From: Candidatus Oleimmundimicrobium americanum
GTDB lineage: Bacteria > Actinomycetota > Aquicultoria > UBA3085 > Oleimmundimicrobiaceae
NCBI GenBank assembly: GCA_002366545.1
Contig: DFBH01000027.1
Coordinates: 1-9,335 of the forward strand
DNA: 9,335 nucleotides
Direction: 5' to 3'
In this document: positions 5,752 through 9,335 of the stretch, piece by piece
How the letters are laid out: each line of letters begins with the position of its first letter
Numbering within the stretch: the stretch's first letter is position 1
Notes under the pieces: model-generated
What the model saw: the letters and a program-made list of their open reading frames with translations, nothing else
Told to the model about the DNA's origin: nothing
Database searches by the model: none
Translations under genes and position numbers: made by a program

Positions 5752-6471
5752 ATGAGCGAGCAGCTAATTTTATTAAAAGAAATTCAGGATATAGATTCAA
5801 GAAGAGACGGGCTGCTTTTACGGAAGAAGTCTCTTCCGCATGTAAAAAAGATGAATGATTTAAAAAGGGAATTCACTAAATTAAAAAGAGTTTATTATTT
5901 AAAAAGGGCCCAATTAGAAGACGAGACGAACAAACAAACGAAGCTGGAAGGTAAGTTGGAAATTTTAACCGAGAAAATTGATAAGGAAGACAAGAAGCTT
6001 TATGGCGGCTCAATTAAAAATCCTAAAGAGTTGTTAGATATTCAAAATGAAATTAAATCTTTAAAAGAGAAAAAAGATGATTTTGAACTGGATTTACTTG
6101 AAATAATGGAAAAAATTGACGGCTTAAAATCGGATTTAGAAAATCTGGTTGGTTCACTTAAGAAAATAAAGAAAGAAAATGGTATAGAAATGTCGGAATA
6201 TAACCAAATTGTCTCCGAGATCGACGAGGAATTAAAAATGAAGAGCAAGAGGTGGAATGAGTTAACTTCCATCTTAGACAAGTCCCTTTTTTCTATGTAT
6301 GAATTGCTTCGGAAAAAGAATAGTTTGGCTGTTGTTGGTTTGAAGGATGGTGTTTGTCAAGGATGTCATGTTAAGCTTCCCGCCAAAGAATTAGATAAAG
6401 GCTTAAATTCCGATAAACTTTGGAGATGTTCTAATTGCGAAAGGATTTTAGTTACAATTGATGATAAATAA
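5752..6471 (+). CDS. Coiled-coil zinc-ribbon protein (COG1579 type)
   Basis: A 239-residue protein. A long, highly charged coiled coil covers roughly residues 5-185, broken by the family hallmark LYGGSIKNPKELLDIQNEI (about 83-101). A C-terminal zinc ribbon has Cys202-x2-Cys205 and Cys226-x2-Cys229. The molecular role of this widespread family is not settled; a nucleic-acid-linked scaffold is often assumed. The start is ATG 5752, with GGAAGG at 5739-5744 seven bases upstream. The in-frame ATG 5737 has no such site. The stop overlaps the start of the RNase HI gene by 11 bases, implying translational coupling. In other bacteria this family is found next to RNase H genes, so the pairing is conserved, but usually without pabBC. 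Confidence 0.88.
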   Translation: MSEQLILLKEIQDIDSRRDGLLLRKKSLPHVKKMNDLKREFTKLKRVYYLKRAQLEDETNKQTKLEGKLEILTEKIDKEDKKLYGGSIKNPKELLDIQNEIKSLKEKKDDFELDLLEIMEKIDGLKSDLENLVGSLKKIKKENGIEMSEYNQIVSEIDEELKMKSKRWNELTSILDKSLFSMYELLRKKNSLAVVGLKDGVCQGCHVKLPAKELDKGLNSDKLWRCSNCERILVTIDDK

Positions 6472-6967
6472 GTCTATTCCTCGACAGGCACGGTTGACGT
6501 TAAGAACTGATGGGGCATCCAGGGGAAATCCGGGTCATGCAGGCATAGGTGGGATTATCTCCGACGGTGCCGGCAATAAACTTTTCTCTTTTAGTGAGTA
6601 TATTGGAGAGGTTACAAATAACGTGGCGGAATATTCTGCATTAATTTTTGGCTTGAGAGAAGCCGCAAGGGTTAAATCGGGTTCGATGGTAATTTATTCG
6701 GATAGTGAGCTTTTAGTGAAACAGCTGAATGGTTTTTATAAAGTAAAAAATGCCGGTCTGAAACCTCTTTTTAAAGAAGCAAAGAAATTATTAACCCGCT
6801 ACACGGGAGTGACAATATATCACGTTCCACGTGAAGATAATAAAGAAGCTGATAAATTAGCTAACCAGGCAATCGATGATTATTTAGCTGGCAATAAACA
6901 GATTACCGGGGTTGAGGGGTTGCTTAGCGACAAACACGGGGTACCGGGGCAGGGAAGCTTATTTTAA
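6461..6967 (+). CDS. rnhA: Ribonuclease HI family protein
   Basis: A 168-residue RNase HI-like protein. RNase HI cuts RNA in RNA-DNA hybrids (R-loops, primers) with two metal ions. The four acidic residues are in place: Asp17 in RTDGASRGNPG, Glu57 in NNVAEYSAL, Asp81 in IYSDSELLVKQLNG and Asp131 in REDNKEADKLAN. The basic handle seen in E. coli RNase HI appears absent, as in several archaeal and Gram-positive relatives, some of which are weak or inactive. No phosphatase domain follows, unlike the actinobacterial RNase H-CobC fusions. A 25-residue Gly-rich tail ends in GQGSLF. ATG 6461 is preferred to the adjacent TTG 6458. No good Shine-Dalgarno is near, which fits coupling to the overlapping upstream gene. 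Confidence 0.9.
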   Translation: MINKSIPRQARLTLRTDGASRGNPGHAGIGGIISDGAGNKLFSFSEYIGEVTNNVAEYSALIFGLREAARVKSGSMVIYSDSELLVKQLNGFYKVKNAGLKPLFKEAKKLLTRYTGVTIYHVPREDNKEADKLANQAIDDYLAGNKQITGVEGLLSDKHGVPGQGSLF

Positions 6968-6994
6968 AGATGAATTAAAAAAATTTACACTTTA

Positions 6995-7012
6995 CTCTAT
7001 TTTTCAATAGAG
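6995..7012. other. Short hairpin between the RNase HI gene and queD
   Basis: CTCTATT (6995-7001) and AATAGAG (7006-7012) form a perfect 7-bp stem over TTTC in the 74-base gap before queD. No T run follows, so it is not a standard terminator. It may only modulate mRNA stability or translation. Confidence 0.45.
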
Positions 7013-7041
7013 CGGCAGTGAGAGGGAAGGGCGTAGATTTT

Positions 7042-7410
7042 ATGTATGAACTTATGATTAAATCACACTTCGATGCGGCACATAGTTTGCGGGGTTATCC
7101 GGGGCCATGTCGTGAGCTTCATGGACATACCTGGAACGTAGAGGTCATTGTTGCGGGGAACGAACTGGATGAAATAGATTTAATTTATGATTTCAAAGAA
7201 TTAAAGGATCAGGTAAATAAAGTTTTGTCGAAATTTGACCATAAGCATCTCAATGAAATACCTCCTTTTGACAAACTTTCTCCAACTGGTGAGAACTTGG
7301 CCAGATATCTTTTTAAGGACATAAAGAGGGTTTTGCCTGATAGAGTTTTTCTTAAAAAGGTTAACGTTTGGGAATCTCCGGAAGCGTGTATAACCTATTA
7401 TGAGGATTGA
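7042..7410 (+). CDS. queD: 6-carboxytetrahydropterin synthase (QueD family)
   Basis: A 122-residue member of the 6-pyruvoyl-tetrahydropterin synthase family. QueD converts dihydroneopterin triphosphate to 6-carboxytetrahydropterin, the second step toward preQ0, queuosine and other 7-deazaguanines. Zinc ligands are His14 (FDAAHSL), His27 and His29 (CRELHGHTW). The catalytic residues Cys23 and DHKHLNE (66-72) are present, as are SPTGENLARYLF (from 80) and WESPEA with Glu111. Cys23 argues against PTPS-III, the folate variant, which has Glu there. Still, the gene sits downstream of pabBC, so some role near folate is not excluded. The start is ATG 7042 with GGAAGGG at 7025-7031. No queC, queE or folE is in the window. 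Confidence 0.9.
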   Translation: MYELMIKSHFDAAHSLRGYPGPCRELHGHTWNVEVIVAGNELDEIDLIYDFKELKDQVNKVLSKFDHKHLNEIPPFDKLSPTGENLARYLFKDIKRVLPDRVFLKKVNVWESPEACITYYED

Positions 7411-7660
7411 AACAAGAGTAAGGTTAAATGAAAAAAGTAGAATGAAAAAATAAAAACGATAATTAAAAATTAAGAATGGTTTTATCCAGAGGATAATCCT
7501 TTGGGTTGAAAGCGTTTTTAGGAATTTCACTTTTCATTATTTGTTTTACACTTTTTAATTTTTCTATGTAGTTTTACATTTTCGTATTTTATTTTTTAAT
7601 TAGAACTTACTACAGACTCCTGACCAAGAGACTATCGAATGATAGGTAAGAGGTAAAAGG
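7411..7660. other. AT-rich spacer between queD and cobO
   Basis: 250 bases, very AT-rich. TTATCC-aga-GGATAA (7482-7496) is a small perfect hairpin without a T run. The A-rich stretch near 7441-7458 is roughly complementary to the T-rich stretch near 7585-7603, which low complexity could explain. No cobalamin riboswitch or B12 box was found upstream of cobO. A short CTATC-gaat-GATAG hairpin lies at 7632-7645, close to the cobO Shine-Dalgarno. Confidence 0.5.
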
Positions 7661-8188
7661 TTGCGATTAAAAAAGGGACTAGTTGAAGTTTATACCGGAA
7701 ACGGGAAGTGTAAGACTACTGCGGCTCTTGGGTTGGCTATGCGAGCCATTGGAAGCGGTTTAAAAGTTTATATGTTTCAATTTTTAAAGGGCCGTGACAG
7801 TGGTGAGTTAAATACGGCCAGAATTTTGGCCCCAAATTTTGTGATTGAGCAGGGTGGCAGCAAAACTCTTTGTATTGGTAAGCAACGCTCTGATAAAGAT
7901 ATCCGACTGGCGCAAAATTTATTTAAAAAAGCGCGAAATATTATTCGCAAAGGCGATTATGATGTGGTGATTTTGGATGAAATAAATATGGCGGTTCACT
8001 TCGGGTTAGTATCTATTGAGCAAGTTTTATCTCTTATAAAAGAAAAACCTGAACATGTAGAGTTGATTTTAACCGGACGTTATGTTTCTCCTGAGATTAT
8101 TAAAGCCGCTCATCTGGTTACTGAAATGACAAAAATTAAGCATCCTTATGATGAAGGGATTGGAGCCAGAAAAGGGATTGATTACTAA
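7661..8188 (+). CDS. cobO: Corrinoid adenosyltransferase (CobO/BtuR family)
   Basis: A 175-residue protein. It transfers the adenosyl group from ATP to cob(I)alamin or a corrinoid precursor, forming the Co-C bond of adenosylcobalamin. Features are a P-loop in TGNGKCKTTAALG (13-20), Walker B-like VVILDEIN with Asp106-Glu107, ELILTGRYVSPEII, and the typical ending HPYDEGIGARKGIDY. The length fits the family. One oddity is Cys17 (TGT) where the P-loop normally has Gly (GNGKGKTT), a single-base change from GGT. The start is TTG 7661 with AAGAGG at 7648-7653 and 7 bases of spacing. No other cobalamin gene is nearby, so the organism may salvage corrinoids or keep the pathway elsewhere. Confidence 0.92.
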   Translation: MRLKKGLVEVYTGNGKCKTTAALGLAMRAIGSGLKVYMFQFLKGRDSGELNTARILAPNFVIEQGGSKTLCIGKQRSDKDIRLAQNLFKKARNIIRKGDYDVVILDEINMAVHFGLVSIEQVLSLIKEKPEHVELILTGRYVSPEIIKAAHLVTEMTKIKHPYDEGIGARKGIDY

Positions 8189-8194
8189 TTATTG

Positions 8195-8240
8195 ATCCCC
8201 CAGTGGGTTCTCGAGACCCGTGCCTCTATTAACCATGGGG
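8195..8240. other. GC-rich imperfect hairpin downstream of cobO
   Basis: CCCCCA (8197-8202) and TGGGGG (8235-8241 region) enclose an inner GGGT-N7-ACCC hairpin built on the palindrome CTCGAG. No T run follows on either strand, so it is not a standard terminator. On the minus strand it lies just past the U-rich end of the predicted RNA and could be a second domain of a longer transcript. There the GGGGGAT arm could instead pair with ATCCC (8178-8174), which is followed by TTTT. Confidence 0.5.
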
Positions 8241-8420
8241 GAAAATTAAAATCCCAAGAAATCTTTTTTAAGCTACCCCTTACTCGCAAGTTTTCCTTTT
8301 CGTACCCTATTGGTGTCTCTTACTGGGTTTTGCCTCACGACTTAACTTTTCAGTTTCACCCTTTAGGCCGCTACTGGTACACTTACTTTCAAGGTTCACC
8401 TTGTAGGACTTCTTGGGACT
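8241..8420 (-). ncRNA. Predicted structured small RNA, class not recognised
   Basis: Minus-strand region of about 180 bases lying directly behind a strong promoter. Its first 14 bases from 8420 (AGTCCCAAGAAGTC) pair with GATTTCTTGGGATT (ending at about 8249) with two G-U pairs. On the plus strand those two would be A-C mismatches, so the fold favours minus-strand RNA. Inside are CAAGG-UGAA-CCUUG, AACU-GAAA-AGUU (a GNRA loop), a second-level CUAC/GUAG pairing and UGUACC/GGUAC. GCCU/AGGC and GGGU/ACCC cross and could form a pseudoknot. The closing helix runs into ATTTTAATTTT, a plausible 3' end. It lacks the hallmarks of tmRNA, SRP RNA and RNase P RNA. A 6S-type RNA is possible by size, but the branching does not look rod-like. 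The plus-strand open frame here is rejected. Confidence 0.6.
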
Positions 8421-8426
8421 AATTTA

Positions 8427-8480
8427 ATATTAACATAATTGGTTTGAATGTCAACATTTTTTTTGAAAATTTTTTAAAAA
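8427..8480 (-). promoter_or_regulatory. Strong sigma70 promoter with UP-like element for the small RNA
   Basis: On the minus strand TTGACA (8454-8449) and TAATAT (8432-8427) are separated by 16 bases. The predicted start is A8420, seven bases past the -10. Immediately upstream of the -35 is an A/T tract, AAAAAATTTTCAAAAAAAA (about 8475-8457), closely resembling an UP element as found at stable-RNA promoters. No Shine-Dalgarno and start codon follow in this direction. Confidence 0.75.
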
Positions 8481-8542
8481 AGGTTTAAGGTTAAATATAA
8501 AAAAATTACTTAATATTGATTATAAAGGCAGGGGTTGTCAAA

Positions 8543-8947
8543 ATGTGGATATCTGATTTAATGACCAGGCATGTTATATCATGTTCTCCTCAATCCGGTA
8601 TTGAGGAAGCCGTTAAATTAATGGAAAAATGGGATGTTGGTTGTCTTTTGATTTCAGAAAACGAGAAACTGGTGGGCATTATAACCGATAGAGATATTGC
8701 AATCAGGATTATCGGGAAGGGGATTAATCCTAAAAAATGTATCGTAAAAGATTTCATGACTAAAAATGTTATAATAGGTATTCCCTTAACAGACCCCTTG
8801 GCTGCCGCAAAGCTTATGAATAAATATCAAGTTCGAAGACTACCCGTTGTTGATGGAGAGAAATTGGTTGGAATAATTTCTATTGCCGACATCTCCAGTT
8901 ATGCTGAAACTATTCTTGGTGAGGTTGCCAAGTCTAGAAAAAGATAG
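8543..8947 (+). CDS. CBS-domain pair protein
   Basis: A 134-residue protein made of two tandem CBS domains and nothing else (a Bateman module). The first spans about residues 7-60, with LMTRHVISCSP, AVKLMEKWDVGCLLI and VGIITDRDIAIR. The second spans about 70-125, with FMTKNVI, AAKLMNKYQVRRLPVVD and VGIISIADIS. Such modules bind adenine nucleotides or related ligands and regulate partner proteins. No partner is fused here and the ligand cannot be read from sequence. The start is ATG 8543 with AGGGG at 8530-8534 and 8 bases of spacing. The gene is divergent from the predicted small RNA and shares its AT-rich upstream region. A short basic tail, AKSRKR, ends the protein. Confidence 0.92.
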   Translation: MWISDLMTRHVISCSPQSGIEEAVKLMEKWDVGCLLISENEKLVGIITDRDIAIRIIGKGINPKKCIVKDFMTKNVIIGIPLTDPLAAAKLMNKYQVRRLPVVDGEKLVGIISIADISSYAETILGEVAKSRKR

Positions 8948-8997
8948 GAAAGATTAAAGGTTTATTCCGATAATGCCGATTTAAACATTAAGAAAGA

Positions 8998-9082
8998 AGC
9001 CAGTGTAATTTGTTTTTTGTGGATGCCCGTTAAAGACAAGAAGATGGTTTCTATAGTGGGATAAAATGTTTTTTCACTGGCT
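8998..9082. repeat. Long-range inverted repeat before the terminator
   Basis: AGCCAGTG (8998-9005) and CACTGGCT (9075-9082) are perfect 8-bp complements, 69 bases apart. The right arm directly abuts the terminator hairpin starting at 9083. The enclosed RNA could fold as one closed domain, but I recognise no riboswitch consensus in it. Confidence 0.5.
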
Positions 9083-9120
9083 AAAATAAGCGGACACAAG
9101 AAGGTGTCCGCTTATTTTTT
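9083..9120 (+). terminator. Strong intrinsic terminator (possibly bidirectional)
   Basis: AAAATAAGCGGACAC (9083-9097) and GTGTCCGCTTATTTT (9104-9118) form a perfect 15-bp stem over AAGAAG, with the T run reaching 9120. The minus strand also shows a short T run after the stem, so it may serve both directions. It lies 135 bases past the CBS gene. Confidence 0.92.
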
Positions 9121-9143
9121 AGCGCTATAAACCGGTGGTTTAC

Positions 9144-9179
9144 CCGGTCTGTCTGCCCCGCCAGCGGCGGGCAGACCGG
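9144..9179. repeat. GC-rich REP-like palindrome
   Basis: CCGG-TCTG-TCTGCCC-C-GCC pairs with GGCGGGCAGACCGG over AGC. The left arm contains a duplicated TCTG and one extra C, so the stem has small bulges. The GC content is far above the surroundings, as for dispersed intergenic palindromes. Whether it recurs in the genome cannot be told from one copy. Confidence 0.6.
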
Positions 9180-9335
9180 AGTTGGTAATCGTCTGGTTCC
9201 TTAGTTTCTAAGTCGCTATGTTACTAATGTCGCCAGTACCTTTTACCCTTATTTTTCTCTAAGCTCTATTCTCTTTGCTCTAAACTCTGTTGATTTGATA
9301 GTTTTTCCAGAAGTGAATAAGTTCAGATACATATG
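9180..9335. other. Terminal AT-rich segment, nothing identified
   Basis: No open frame with a start signal, RNA gene or convincing repeat is seen in the last 156 bases. A pyrimidine-rich stretch with several CTCT words lies around 9252-9290. Confidence 0.4.

Noticed and set aside
6042..6281. Antisense open frame inside the zinc-ribbon gene
   Set aside because: It is the low-complexity shadow (Ser/Phe-rich) of a Lys/Glu-rich coiled coil, with no start signal.
7411..7660. Cobalamin riboswitch before cobO
   Set aside because: No B12 box or conserved cobalamin-riboswitch core is visible in the AT-rich spacer.
8241..8420. RNase P RNA, suggested by words such as AGGGTGAAA and GTAAGAG on the minus strand
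   Set aside because: The region is too short, and the conserved GAGGAAAGTCC and ACAGAA regions that build the P4 helix are absent.
8192..8422. 76-codon plus-strand open frame between cobO and the CBS gene
   Set aside because: No Shine-Dalgarno and no recognisable protein motif. It coincides almost exactly with the structured minus-strand RNA candidate, whose sequence constraints explain it better.

Overview
The window looks like a piece of an AT-rich bacterial chromosome. The tRNA genes encode CCA, Shine-Dalgarno sites are strong, and TTG or GTG starts are common. The mix of cobalamin adenosyltransferase, QueD, PabB/PabC and a coiled-coil zinc-ribbon gene joined to an RNase HI gene suggests a free-living, probably anaerobic bacterium on the Firmicutes/Actinobacteria side. 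That taxonomic guess is weak and rests on gene content only.

The left third (1-3317) is mostly decayed. It opens with the 3' end of a tRNA gene and its terminator. Next comes a hicB antitoxin with a frameshifted hicA toxin gene, then a strong terminator, then the wreck of a GAF-domain sensor histidine kinase. The kinase has an in-frame stop, its phospho-acceptor His replaced by Tyr, further frameshifts, and the ATPase core deleted. Around these lie two 91%-identical 80-bp copies of a minus-strand gene tail, a small inverted-repeat element, and two related ~130-bp spacers on either side of an intact tRNA-Val(CAC). The left spacer begins in what looks like the stub of another tRNA 3' end.

The middle (3262-7410) is an intact, co-directional cluster: a promoter, a leader with an intrinsic terminator touching the first Shine-Dalgarno, then pabB, pabC, a zinc-ribbon coiled-coil gene, RNase HI and queD. 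PabB and PabC would turn chorismate into p-aminobenzoate for folate. QueD makes a pterin precursor of queuosine and other 7-deazaguanines. The zinc-ribbon and RNase HI genes overlap by 11 bases.

The right part (7661-9335) holds the cobalamin adenosyltransferase gene (Walker A motif with a Cys for the usual Gly), a CBS-pair protein gene, a strong terminator and a GC-rich palindrome. Between cobO and the CBS gene is the best candidate for something new. On the minus strand an UP-element-like A/T tract, TTGACA, a 16-bp spacer and TAATAT are followed at the expected distance by a ~180-nt region. That region is closed by a 14-bp helix that uses G-U pairs only in the minus-strand RNA. It has tetraloop hairpins, a possible pseudoknot and a U-rich end. 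I do not recognise it as a known RNA class.
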